Notes: generated by a model not told the origin, from the sequence alone. 17,922 bases of DNA from Candidatus Cloacimonadota bacterium (GCA_003647765.1 QMNM01000003.1:1-17922); one strand, 5' to 3'. Numbered from the stretch's first letter, positions 1 through 8,209 are shown. Numbers and translations: made by a program.

Positions 1-72
1 AAAGATTTAATTTATAAAAAGGTTCGCGTAAGTTTGCCATAGTTCGTATAAGTCCGCGATTGCAAGTCCGCG
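1..72 (+). repeat. Interspersed TTCG-rich repeat, copy 1
   Basis: This stretch begins with an A/T-rich lead (AAAGATTTAAT...) followed by several GTTCG or GTCCG blocks spaced 8-12 bases apart. The same layout, lead included, occurs in reverse orientation at 12816-12885. The shared core is GGTTCGCGTAAGTT, followed by ATAGTTCGTATAAGT. No reading frame across it looks like protein. It is probably an intergenic repeat that occurs many times in the genome. The left edge of the window may cut it. Confidence 0.7.
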
Positions 73-93
73 TTTAATTTCTCCAAGAAAAAT

Positions 94-124
94 TTGACAG
101 AGAAATTCGGGATTTTTTTATTTT
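94..124 (+). promoter_or_regulatory. Candidate promoter for the TPR lipoprotein gene
   Basis: A perfect TTGACA hexamer lies at 94-99. The best following -10-like hexamer, TATTTT at 119-124, has a 19-base spacer, which is long. This is the only sigma-70-like -35 box seen upstream of the gene starting at 277. The weak -10 makes the call tentative. Confidence 0.3.
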
Positions 125-276
125 AGTCCCAAGTTTAGATGAATTATGCAAAATTAGGTAAAAATAGTATCATCGTGAGGAATGGAGTGACTCTGCAATC
201 TCTATAAGTGACAGGAAAATTCTATTTTGCAATTTTATTATTTATATTCAATAAGGAGTTATATGTAGGAGGAAAT

Positions 277-1302
277 GTGAAAGCAAAAAATGTTTTCGTT
301 AGTATCTTGATGATTATTATGCTTATATCTATTGGATGTAAAAGTGTATATATGCGTACTGGTTACTTAGCATTGAGAGATGAAAAAGACCCTGATAAAG
401 CGTTGGAGAATTTCAAAAAAGAATTGGAACTGCATCCGGATAATGCTGAAGCTTATATGTTCATTGCAAAAATCTATGGACAAAAAGATGATTATACAAA
501 GGCGTATGAGAATGCACAACAAGCTGAAAAATACGGCTGGGATAAAAAAGAAATAGATATGCTTTATAAGACCATCTGGGCTAAATCACATAATAAAGGT
601 ATAACTGAATATAATGCTGAAAACTACGATAAGGCACTTGAGCATTTTGATTTAGCAATAACAATCTTTCCGGATAGTGTAAAGTCCGAGAAAATGAAAG
701 CTGCAACATTAGTAAAACTGAATAAAGAAAAAGATGCAATGGCAATCTATACTAAAATTGCAGAGAAATATCCAAATGATACTTCATCACGCATTCAACT
801 CGGTAATTATTATGCCAAAGAAAAGGATTATCAAAATGCTGTAAAATATTACAAACAAGCTGTTGATATTGAACCTGAAAATTCTACTATCTTATATAAT
901 CTCGCTATTTCTTATAGTAACTTAAAACAAACTGATAATGCTATTGAATTTTACAAAAAAGCATTAGAATATGAGCCAGATAATACTGATATTCTTTTCA
1001 ATATAGCGGCACTTTACTTTGAGAAAAAAACAGACACCGGATATCAAGAGGCAATTGAATTTTACAGAAGAATATTAAACTTGAAGCCACAAAACTTAAA
1101 AGCAATAAAATATCTTTGCTTCTGCTATGTCAATATAAGGGACTATGAAAATTTAGCAAAATATGCTAAAAAATGGATTGAATTAGAACCTGATAATATT
1201 GAGCCCTATGATTATGTGATTCCAGCCCTATACAAAATTGGGAACGAAGCTGAAGCTAAAGAATATTTTGATAGGAAAAATAAATTGGGAGAACAGAAAT
1301 AA
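277..1302 (+). CDS. TPR-repeat lipoprotein
   Basis: This is a predicted membrane-anchored lipoprotein of 341 residues made almost entirely of tetratricopeptide repeats, a scaffold for protein-protein contacts. I chose the GTG at 277 because an AGGAGG ribosome site sits at 267-272. Starting there gives a compact signal peptide: a basic start (MKAK), a hydrophobic stretch, then SIG-C with the lipid-accepting Cys at residue 21. The lipobox is slightly atypical, with Ser at -3. The open frame extends back to a GTG at 208, but that start has no ribosome site and would bury the signal peptide. About eight TPR units follow, with repeated endings such as HPDN, FPDS, YPND, EPEN and EPDN, and helices of the form A-x-x-Y/F-x-x-A. 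The target is unknown. In FCB bacteria such proteins often belong to envelope assembly or secretion machineries, but nothing nearby points to one. A terminator follows directly. Confidence 0.85.
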   Translation: MKAKNVFVSILMIIMLISIGCKSVYMRTGYLALRDEKDPDKALENFKKELELHPDNAEAYMFIAKIYGQKDDYTKAYENAQQAEKYGWDKKEIDMLYKTIWAKSHNKGITEYNAENYDKALEHFDLAITIFPDSVKSEKMKAATLVKLNKEKDAMAIYTKIAEKYPNDTSSRIQLGNYYAKEKDYQNAVKYYKQAVDIEPENSTILYNLAISYSNLKQTDNAIEFYKKALEYEPDNTDILFNIAALYFEKKTDTGYQEAIEFYRRILNLKPQNLKAIKYLCFCYVNIRDYENLAKYAKKWIELEPDNIEPYDYVIPALYKIGNEAEAKEYFDRKNKLGEQK

Positions 1303-1316
1303 TCAATACAAGTTGT

Positions 1317-1360
1317 AAAACCCGTTTAATCTTAGATTATCAGAATAAACGGGTTTTTGT
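1317..1360 (+). terminator. Rho-independent terminator after the TPR gene
   Basis: The arms AAAACCCGTTTA (1317-1328) and TAAACGGGTTTT (1346-1357) are exact complements, with a 17-base loop and a T-rich run downstream. It begins 15 bases after the TPR gene's stop codon and ends that transcript. Confidence 0.85.
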
Positions 1361-1456
1361 TTTGAATCTATAACTTAAGCTTTTCTATTATTTCTCTCTC
1401 TGTGTGGAAAAAATCTATATCTACAAAAGTCCAAACATAAATAAAGGTGCTATATT

Positions 1457-1795
1457 ATGAAGGATGAAATGTCTAAATATGATATACTGTTTCAACAGCT
1501 AATATTATCATTGCAAATGCAGGCAATGATTTTTATGGGAAAGGTAATGAATCCTGCAACACAAAAAATTGAAAAAAATCTGGATGCAGCTCAGTATTCC
1601 ATTGATTCTTTGATAGCCATACGAACAAAAGTAAAGGGCAATCTTAGCAAAGAAGAAGATGATATGCTTAATAAAATTATCTATGACTTACAACTCAACT
1701 ATGCTGATGAAATTAAGCAGAAAGACATGGAAAAACAAGAGCCAGACAATAAGATAACTGATACAGAGCATAGGGATAAAGCAAATGCAAAATAA
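1457..1795 (+). CDS. DUF1844 family protein
   Basis: This is a small soluble protein of 112 residues matching the DUF1844 pattern. A helix near residues 11-30 (FQQLILSLQMQAMIFMGK) is followed by a proline-containing turn (NPAT). Next come NLDAAQYSIDSLIAIRTKVKG-type helices and the signature GNLSKEEDDMLNKIIYDLQLNY (about residues 61-82). The last 30 residues are charged and look disordered. Function is unknown; the family is widespread in Bacteria as a single short gene. The start at ATG 1457 is preceded by AAAGGTG. It lies between two hairpins (1317-1357 and 1821-1859) and is probably transcribed alone. Family recognition is by pattern only. Confidence 0.8.
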   Translation: MKDEMSKYDILFQQLILSLQMQAMIFMGKVMNPATQKIEKNLDAAQYSIDSLIAIRTKVKGNLSKEEDDMLNKIIYDLQLNYADEIKQKDMEKQEPDNKITDTEHRDKANAK

Positions 1796-2131
1796 AGATG
1801 GAATTAATTAATAGTGTACAGAAACCCGACTCGGGTTCTTTGAACTCGAGTCGGGTTTCACGGTATATTGTCTGAAAATGTGTAGTCAGGTATAAGTAGT
1901 TGTATTCTGAGATGCTTTATTTAATAAATCATTCACCACTACTTCTGGGGGAATACCAAAAATTTAATAAGTTTGGCATTGCTTAGCAACGAAGACCCTA
2001 AGATTATTTCTCTATCTGTGGCGATGAAGAATATTATGTGGAATGCTAAATTCCCCTAATATCTAATTTTATTAGTGTTCTTCCGCGCACTTTGTGGCTA
2101 AAATCTAACAATCCCTATGTTTCATAAAAAT
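1796..2131. other. Gene-free gap between convergent genes
   Basis: The gap holds the hairpin at 1821-1859, then about 270 bases in which I see no convincing gene. A fragment near 2086-2105 (CACTTTGTGGCTAAAA) resembles the ACTTTGTGG-type intergenic repeat also seen at 12060-12100. No terminator with a T-run was found for the minus-strand gene ending at 2132. Confidence 0.5.
1821..1859 (+). repeat. Long hairpin, dispersed copy 1 (possible terminator)
   Basis: Arms 1821-1838 and 1842-1859 pair over 18 bases with one G-U wobble and a three-base TTT loop. The core is CCCGACTCGGGTTC. A near-identical hairpin lies at 15529-15566. It follows the DUF1844 gene by 25 bases and may end its transcript, but no T-run follows. 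It may therefore be a REP-like dispersed element as much as a terminator. Confidence 0.75.
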
Positions 2132-5100
2132 TTACACTTTCAACTTCTGCTCCAATTTAATAATCCGCTTTCTAATTATATCATAATTTCTGAACTGCGA
2201 GACACTGTGTTTAAGCATAAATTGTAAGTCAACTTTCTTTTCTATATGTAGTCGCTTCTGTTTATTATACGAATATGGAGTGTCATTTTCCCAATTGACA
2301 AGTAATGAGTTTTCATTAATATTTTCGTTAAGAAACATATTAAGCACTTCAATATTACTTTTTCCAGATATAGGCCTTAATATTTGTTTTACTTCCTGAA
2401 CAGTGCCGTCATCAGAAATAAAGCTACCTTTTGATTCAGCAAAAGTTGCACTTGGTAAAACTACATTCGCCATCCTGGCTGTCTCTGTTAAATAAGAATC
2501 CATAACTATCAAAAACTCCAAATTATTAAGCCAATTATATACATTCATTTTATTATCAATTAGCGGGTCTTCATTAATAATAAAAGCAGAATTAATATTT
2601 GGAAGTTGGATAATCGGTCGGAAATTCAGAGATTGCAATGCTCTTAAATTTGCTATTTCAGAAGTGGAAATAATTCCTTCACCTTCTATACCAATATCGC
2701 CTTTGAGTGATGCTAAATTAAATATGGACTGCTGAACATCTCTACTAATGCGTGATTCTGAATAAATAATGATTGACTTTTTACATTCGGCAAACAATTT
2801 TGCGCATTCTTCGTATTTAGTGTCCTCATTATAATTAGCAACACCTTTTTGAACCTGATGGTTATATTCAGTAAAATTATTAACATTTCTCGTAATTGCA
2901 GATACATTATGCTTACGATTTATTATTAAATATTTGGCTACATAATTGAGCAATCCACCATAATCATCTGTTTTAATAAATACATCTGCTAATTTTTTGA
3001 ATTTGTTATCTTCTGGTGAGATGACTATCAATTTTTTGCCCTGTCTTTTAGCAGATAATATTTTTATACCAAGAGTATGGCTTAGCTGTCCAACTACTAA
3101 TATTATGTCTGTTAATTCCAGGTCAGAAATTGGATTTGGAGAATAATTAAAATGAAGCTTTTCATTCAGGAATGAATGTGGAATGCTGAACGAGTATTTC
3201 CTTTCAGGAGAGAATCTTTCAGCAATTTTATTTACTATGGAAAGCTCTTCTGATGTCATTCTACCACTTGTGAATATTGCAGAATTATCAGACAATTTTT
3301 CAATATTTTCTTTAATGTATTTCTCTGCTTCTTGCCATGATACTGTTTTTAATGTACCTTCTCGCCTAATCATAGGATTAACTAATCTATCATTTTCCTG
3401 TAATGCTTCATAACCAAAATGAGCAAAGAAGCAGATATTATTATCACTTACAATACCTTCTGCGGCTGTGGTTCGTAATATTTTCTTATCAGCAGGTTCC
3501 ATATAAAGTTGACATCCTGTTCCACAAATACCGCAGGTCGTTTGAATTTTTTCTCTCTCATATGGAGCTAGTTTATGATAAATTGTCTTTTCTGTCAAAG
3601 CACCAACAGGACATACAGTAATACATTTGCCACAAGATTCACAGTCGGTTTCCTGTAATGGACTTCCGAATTCTGGACCTACGATTGTAGAAAATCCACG
3701 ATACATAAAGCCCAACACACCCACACCTTGAATATCCATACAGGTGCGTACACATCTACCACAATTTATACATTTATTTGGATCGCGTAAAATAAAAGGA
3801 TGATTATCATCTATAATATAATGATTTGATTCACCAATTAAATCTTTTAGCACTATATTATAATTAGTTGCATACTTTCGCAAATCACAGGTCTCATTAA
3901 CCTGACAACCACATTCCATGCATCGTTTGCATTCTTCAATTGCCTGCTCATCTGTAAAGCCCTGCTCTATCTCATTAAAATTAGTGATTCTCTCTTCTAC
4001 TGATAATTCTGGCATTTTTGCACGAGGAACTTTCTCAAACCGTTCATATTCTTTAACATCAACATCCTTAATATCCTCTGCTTTTTTGCTGTTGAATTTC
4101 TCATCTATGGGTATAATTTCTTCGCCTTTTAGATATTTATCAATATAAAAAGCTGCTTTTCTTGCATCAGCAATAGATTCCACTACTGTTGAAGGCCCAC
4201 GCGTTACATCTCCACCAGCAAATACTTTATCAATATTCGTTCTTTGCGTCTTTTCATCTATAACAATTGTATTCCATTTAGTTAAATCCAGGTATCTATC
4301 TTGTATGGAATAATTTTCTTTTGTTAAGAATTTTGTATCAGGAGATTGGCTAACAGCAGAAATAATCATATCTATTTCTATTGTATATTCAGAATTTTCT
4401 ATAGGGATAGGTCTTCTTCTACCGCTTTCATCAGGTTCGCCAAGCTTCATTTTTATAAGTTCAATACCACTAACTTTACCATTTGTGCCAAGAATTTTAG
4501 TTGGATTGCGAAGTAATTCTAAATGAATGCCTTCTTTTTTTGAATATTCAATCTCTAGTTTTTCTGCTGGCATTTGCTCTTCTGCACGACGATAAATAAT
4601 ATACACTTGTTCTGCACCTAATCGCAACGCGGTTCGTGCAGAATCAATAGCAGTATTACCACCACCAATAACACCGACCTTTTTACCAATCTTAATATCT
4701 CTTCCCATTGCTATTTCTCGCAGAAAATCAATGCCAAGATAATAGCCATCCAAATCTTCACCTGGTATTCTTAAACTGATTGCCTTGTGAGCACCCATTG
4801 CTAAATAAATAGCATCGTATTCCTTAGATAAATATTGCAATGTAAAGTCCCGTCCCAATTTCTCATCGTTTTTAATTTCTACACCTAATTCTTCAATGAG
4901 TGATATTTCTTTATCTAAAATATCCTTTGGTAGCCGATACTCAGGAATACCATAACGAAGCATTCCACCACTTTTTTGTAATGCTTCGTACACAACACAT
5001 TTATGTCCTTGTTTAGCCAAAAAATAAGCCGCAGATAATCCTGATGGTCCAGAACCTACAATTGCCACTTTTTTGCCTGTCCATTCCTTGATTTCTGGCT

Positions 5101-5653
5101 TGTAATGAAACTCAGATTGGATGTCTTTATCAGCGACAAACCTTTTCAATTGTCTAATAGCAATCGGTTCATCAACAATATTTCTACGGCATTGTTCTTC
5201 ACATGGAGCAGGACAAACTCTGCCAATTGTAAGAGGGAAAGGTAATTTCTCTTTTATCAAGCTAATTGCTTTCCTATATTCACCATTACTGATAAGAGCA
5301 ATATAAGATTGCACATTGATTCCAGCTGGGCAAGCTAAATTACAAGGGGCTACGCAATCTGCATAATGGTCTGATAATAATAGTTCTAAAGCCATTTTCC
5401 TTGCACAATGAATATCATCATTATCTGTTTCTATTTCCATTCCTTCTTGAACAGTTGTGCCGCAAGATGTAACAAATCCTTTTGCTCCTTTTACTTGCAC
5501 AAGACAAACCCAACAAGAACCATAAGGTTTTAAGTACTTATCATTACATAAAGTTGGGATTTCAATGTTGTTCTTTTTAGCGACTTCTAATATTGTTTTC
5601 CCTGATTCTGTACATATTTTCTTACCATTTAATTTTATCGTTATCTCTGACAT
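2132..5653 (-). CDS. stnC: Stn-type transhydrogenase, large subunit (2Fe-2S / GltD-like / NuoG-like fusion)
   Basis: This 1173-residue cytoplasmic protein is a predicted NADPH-handling subunit of an electron-bifurcating transhydrogenase. In order it shows: an N-terminal 2Fe-2S domain (Cys 36, 47, 50, 64); HxxxCxxPCxxxCP and VCPAPCEEQC cysteine motifs at about 96-155, as in GltD; an FAD site GSGPSG at 200-205; an NADP site GGGNTA at 330-335 followed by YRR at 354-356, which favours NADPH; and a second FAD contact AGGD at about 479-482. Next come a Cys-rich linker (575-589), two 4Fe-4S clusters (628-638 and 671-681), and a NuoG/formate-dehydrogenase-type cluster (Cys 707, 710, 714, 741). The final 430 residues are a molybdopterin-oxidoreductase fold without an evident catalytic Sec/Cys or a C-terminal cofactor-binding domain. 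I prefer ATG 5653, with GAGAGG upstream, over the GTG at 5668 that overlaps the stnB stop. GltD plus NuoG in one chain beside NuoE and NuoF matches StnC. The symbol is by architecture, not by search. Confidence 0.82.
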   Translation of the reverse strand: MSEITIKLNGKKICTESGKTILEVAKKNNIEIPTLCNDKYLKPYGSCWVCLVQVKGAKGFVTSCGTTVQEGMEIETDNDDIHCARKMALELLLSDHYADCVAPCNLACPAGINVQSYIALISNGEYRKAISLIKEKLPFPLTIGRVCPAPCEEQCRRNIVDEPIAIRQLKRFVADKDIQSEFHYKPEIKEWTGKKVAIVGSGPSGLSAAYFLAKQGHKCVVYEALQKSGGMLRYGIPEYRLPKDILDKEISLIEELGVEIKNDEKLGRDFTLQYLSKEYDAIYLAMGAHKAISLRIPGEDLDGYYLGIDFLREIAMGRDIKIGKKVGVIGGGNTAIDSARTALRLGAEQVYIIYRRAEEQMPAEKLEIEYSKKEGIHLELLRNPTKILGTNGKVSGIELIKMKLGEPDESGRRRPIPIENSEYTIEIDMIISAVSQSPDTKFLTKENYSIQDRYLDLTKWNTIVIDEKTQRTNIDKVFAGGDVTRGPSTVVESIADARKAAFYIDKYLKGEEIIPIDEKFNSKKAEDIKDVDVKEYERFEKVPRAKMPELSVEERITNFNEIEQGFTDEQAIEECKRCMECGCQVNETCDLRKYATNYNIVLKDLIGESNHYIIDDNHPFILRDPNKCINCGRCVRTCMDIQGVGVLGFMYRGFSTIVGPEFGSPLQETDCESCGKCITVCPVGALTEKTIYHKLAPYEREKIQTTCGICGTGCQLYMEPADKKILRTTAAEGIVSDNNICFFAHFGYEALQENDRLVNPMIRREGTLKTVSWQEAEKYIKENIEKLSDNSAIFTSGRMTSEELSIVNKIAERFSPERKYSFSIPHSFLNEKLHFNYSPNPISDLELTDIILVVGQLSHTLGIKILSAKRQGKKLIVISPEDNKFKKLADVFIKTDDYGGLLNYVAKYLIINRKHNVSAITRNVNNFTEYNHQVQKGVANYNEDTKYEECAKLFAECKKSIIIYSESRISRDVQQSIFNLASLKGDIGIEGEGIISTSEIANLRALQSLNFRPIIQLPNINSAFIINEDPLIDNKMNVYNWLNNLEFLIVMDSYLTETARMANVVLPSATFAESKGSFISDDGTVQEVKQILRPISGKSNIEVLNMFLNENINENSLLVNWENDTPYSYNKQKRLHIEKKVDLQFMLKHSVSQFRNYDIIRKRIIKLEQKLKV

Positions 5654-5664
5654 TGTTAAACCTC

Positions 5665-7443
5665 TCACTTCTTTATAATAGCATCAAATTTACATACTTC
5701 ATAACAAGCACCACATTTAATACAAAGCTCTTGGTCAATAGTATGTTTTTGTTTAACTTCACCTGTAATTGCATTAACTTTACATACTTTGAAACATCTA
5801 TGGCATCCATTACAATTATCAGTAATTTCATAAGTTATTAATGCATTACATACTCCTGCTGGACAATGCATGTGTTCAATATGCTCTTCGTATTCGTCAC
5901 GAAAATATTTAATAGTAGTAATCACAGGATTTGGTGCTGTTTGTCCTAAACCACATAAGGAAGCTCGTTTGACTTTATCAGACAATTCTAATAATAATTC
6001 AATATCTCCTTTTTTGCCATTTCCTTGTGTGATTCTATTTAGAATTTCTAACATTCTTTTAGTTCCGATGCGGCAGAATGTACATTTACCACAGGACTCA
6101 TTTTGAGTGAAAGTGAGAAAATATTTAGCCACTTCTACCATACAGGCAGTTTCATCCATAACTACCATTCCGCCAGAACCCATAATCGCACCAGTTGCAG
6201 TAAGAGAATCATAATCTACTTGTGTATCCAACAATTTTTCTGGAATGCATCCGCCTGAAGGTCCGCCTAATTGTACTGCTTTGAACTTTTTATCATCCTT
6301 TATGCCTGCTCCAATATCAAAAATTACTTCTCGTAAAGTTATACCCATTGGGACTTCAATTAAGCCACTCTTTTTAACTTTCCCTGCTAAAGCAAATACT
6401 TTTGTGCCTTTACTTTTTTCTGTGCCATGTTTATTGAATTCTTTTGCACCATTGCGAATAATCCAGGCTACATTAGCATAAGTTTCTACATTATTGATAT
6501 TGGTTGGTTTTCCCCAAAGTCCTGATATTGCTGGGTAAGGTGGTCTAATTTTTGGCATTCCTCTTTCGCCTTCAATAGATGCCATTAGTGCTGTTTCTTC
6601 ACCACAGACAAAAGCACCAGCTCCTTCCATTATTTTTAATTCAAAGTCAAAACCAGTTCCAAGAATGTCTTTTCCCAAAAATCCCTTTTCCTGAGCATTT
6701 TTTATTGCTTTTCTCAATCTTTTTACTGCTAATGGATATTCAGCACGCACATAAACAAATCCATGAGTCGTGCCAATAGCATAAGCTGCAATAATCATTC
6801 CTTCCAGTACCGAATGTGGGTCACCTTCAAGAACGCTACGATCCATAAATGCACCTGGGTCACCTTCATCAGCATTACATATAAGATATTTTTCATTTCC
6901 AGGAGAATTATGAGCAAATTGCCATTTTACGCCAGTAGGAAATCCAGCACCACCTCTACCACGCAATCCTGATTCCTTTATCTCATCAATTACTTGCTGG
7001 GACTTCATATCAGTAAGCACTTTTTTTAAGGCATCATATCCACCTATCGCAATATATTCTTCAATAGATTCCGGGTTAATTCTACCACAATTTCGCAGAA
7101 CAATTCTTGTCTGTGAATTGATAATCTGAGTTTCACTTCCACCAAATTTATCAGAAAGCACAATATTATTTAGCATTGGCTTTTTATTGATAATATGGGA
7201 CTCAATGATTTGTCCAACTTGTTCGGGTTTTACTTCACCGTAGATAATTCTGCCTATATCTGACCCTGATATTTCCAAAAGTGGCTCTTTATAACACATT
7301 CCTATACAGCCAGTTGGGACAAGCTCGGCATCAATATTATGTTCTTTAATATATTCCTTTGCCTTTTCAAATACATAATTTCCACCAGCGGCAATGCCAC
7401 AACTTGCTAAACCAACAGTAATTCTTATATTTTTATTTTCCAA
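5665..7443 (-). CDS. stnB: NuoF/HydB-like flavin and NADH-binding subunit of the Stn-type complex
   Basis: This 592-residue protein is the predicted NADH-oxidising, FMN-containing bifurcating subunit. The N-terminus is a thioredoxin-like 2Fe-2S domain (Cys 15, 46, 50 and a partner). The NuoF core follows, with GRGGAGFP at 162-169 and NADEGDPGA at 190-198 for FMN/NADH, GEETAL at 281-286, and a 4Fe-4S site at Cys 451, 454, 457, 497. The C-terminus adds two ferredoxin-type 4Fe-4S clusters (Cys 544-554 and 574-584). Complex I NuoF lacks this extra tail, but HydB-type bifurcating subunits have it. The start is a TTG at 7443, supported by a strong AAGGAGG five bases upstream and by no nearby ATG. 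The stop lies 11 bases before the stnC ATG, so the two are surely co-transcribed. A terminator-like hairpin separates it from stnA. HydB of an FeFe hydrogenase is the alternative, but no HydA is in the window. Confidence 0.87.
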   Translation of the reverse strand: MENKNIRITVGLASCGIAAGGNYVFEKAKEYIKEHNIDAELVPTGCIGMCYKEPLLEISGSDIGRIIYGEVKPEQVGQIIESHIINKKPMLNNIVLSDKFGGSETQIINSQTRIVLRNCGRINPESIEEYIAIGGYDALKKVLTDMKSQQVIDEIKESGLRGRGGAGFPTGVKWQFAHNSPGNEKYLICNADEGDPGAFMDRSVLEGDPHSVLEGMIIAAYAIGTTHGFVYVRAEYPLAVKRLRKAIKNAQEKGFLGKDILGTGFDFELKIMEGAGAFVCGEETALMASIEGERGMPKIRPPYPAISGLWGKPTNINNVETYANVAWIIRNGAKEFNKHGTEKSKGTKVFALAGKVKKSGLIEVPMGITLREVIFDIGAGIKDDKKFKAVQLGGPSGGCIPEKLLDTQVDYDSLTATGAIMGSGGMVVMDETACMVEVAKYFLTFTQNESCGKCTFCRIGTKRMLEILNRITQGNGKKGDIELLLELSDKVKRASLCGLGQTAPNPVITTIKYFRDEYEEHIEHMHCPAGVCNALITYEITDNCNGCHRCFKVCKVNAITGEVKQKHTIDQELCIKCGACYEVCKFDAIIKK

Positions 7444-7567
7444 AATTCCTCCTTATATCGCATTCTCAGTGAAATCATTTTATATAAAAAATGCATGATA
7501 TACAAATGCGAGTGAGTATTATGCTAAAAGACATATCCGCCTTATACGAAAGCCCACACATCAGCTC

Positions 7568-7592
7568 AAAAAAAAGCGTTCTGAAAAACGCT
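7568..7592 (-). terminator. Intrinsic terminator inside the stn cluster
   Basis: Read on the minus strand, AGCGTT and AACGCT pair around a six-base loop and run straight into seven T residues. It lies between stnA (ends 7662) and stnB (starts 7443). It could lower stnBC expression relative to stnA or be a regulated attenuator. The stem is short, so termination may be partial. Confidence 0.6.
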
Positions 7593-7608
7593 ATTCAATA
7601 GGACGCAT

Positions 7609-7635
7609 CTACGGTCTTTTGTGAATTAGCCGTAG
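7609..7635 (-). promoter_or_regulatory. Hairpin upstream of the internal stn terminator
   Basis: CTACGG and CCGTAG form a six-base-pair stem with a 15-base loop, 17 bases before the terminator hairpin on the minus strand and just after the stnA stop codon. A structured element followed by a terminator is the usual layout of an attenuator or riboswitch. I do not recognise any known class here. It could equally be a simple mRNA-end structure. Confidence 0.35.
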
Positions 7636-7661
7636 CGACTCCACATTTTATTATCAATCTT

Positions 7662-8123
7662 TTAGTATTCAGCCAATATTTTCTTTATCTTATCAGGAGT
7701 TAAGCGTCCATAAGTTTTTTCGTTAATCATAATTACTGGTGCTAAACTACAACATCCCAGGCATGCTACTATTTCCACAGTAAATTTTCCATCCTTTGTA
7801 GTTTCTCCTTCTTTAACTCCTAAGTAATCTAATATGGAATGTATAATGCCAATAGCATTTGAAACATGACAAGCAGTCCCATTGCAAATCCTGATAATAT
7901 TTTTGCCAATTGGCTGTAATCTAAATTGAGTATAAAAAGTAACAATCCCATAAATGATGCTGGCTGATTTACCTGTTTTTTGTGCAATATATTTCATTAC
8001 ATCTCTTGATAAATAACCATTAACTTGTTGAACCTCTTGAAGAATTGGTATAAGAGTTCCACGCTCTCCTTCATATTTAGAGACGATATTATCAATCAAT
8101 TGCATATCTGAATATTCATTCAT
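7662..8123 (-). CDS. stnA: NuoE/HydC-like 2Fe-2S subunit of the Stn-type complex
   Basis: This 153-residue thioredoxin-fold 2Fe-2S protein is of the 24-kDa complex I type. The helical N-terminal part (about residues 10-65) includes GYLSRDVMKYIAQ and SIIYGIVTFYTQF, hallmarks of the family. The cluster ligands are C80-x4-C85 and C121-x3-C125 (in CLGCC), followed by APVIMINEKTYGRLTPDKI. It should pass electrons to or from the FMN of the NuoF-like partner. The ATG at 8123 has AGGAG five to six bases upstream. It is the first gene of the cluster in the order NuoE-like, NuoF-like, GltD/NuoG fusion, the order I recall for stnABC in Sporomusa. About 220 bases holding a hairpin and a terminator separate it from stnB, which is unusual for an obligate complex partner. 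Family certainty is high; the Stn assignment comes from the neighbours. Confidence 0.87.
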   Translation of the reverse strand: MNEYSDMQLIDNIVSKYEGERGTLIPILQEVQQVNGYLSRDVMKYIAQKTGKSASIIYGIVTFYTQFRLQPIGKNIIRICNGTACHVSNAIGIIHSILDYLGVKEGETTKDGKFTVEIVACLGCCSLAPVIMINEKTYGRLTPDKIKKILAEY

Positions 8124-8209
8124 TTTCGCTCCTAATTAAATTACTAAAAACTGACGAAACTTTGGAAAAATAAAATTGTTAGTCAAATTTTTATCAATCC
8201 GTATATTAA

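Noticed and set aside
208-276. Upstream GTG start for the TPR lipoprotein
   Set aside because: It has no ribosome site and would hide the lipoprotein signal peptide, whereas GTG 277 has AGGAGG directly upstream.
1886-1960. Short minus-strand frame reading FGIPPEVVVNDLLNKAS as a gene remnant
   Set aside because: It looks protein-like for about 24 codons, but has no start or recognisable family and no continuation on either side.
2132-5653. Formate dehydrogenase alpha subunit
   Set aside because: The Fe4S4 motif is there, but no catalytic Cys/Sec and no C-terminal cofactor-binding domain are seen, and the GltD insertion is atypical for it.
2132-8123. FeFe hydrogenase (HydABC) cluster
   Set aside because: HydB- and HydC-like subunits are present, but the large protein has no H-cluster cysteine motifs. 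Instead it has GltD and NuoG modules.
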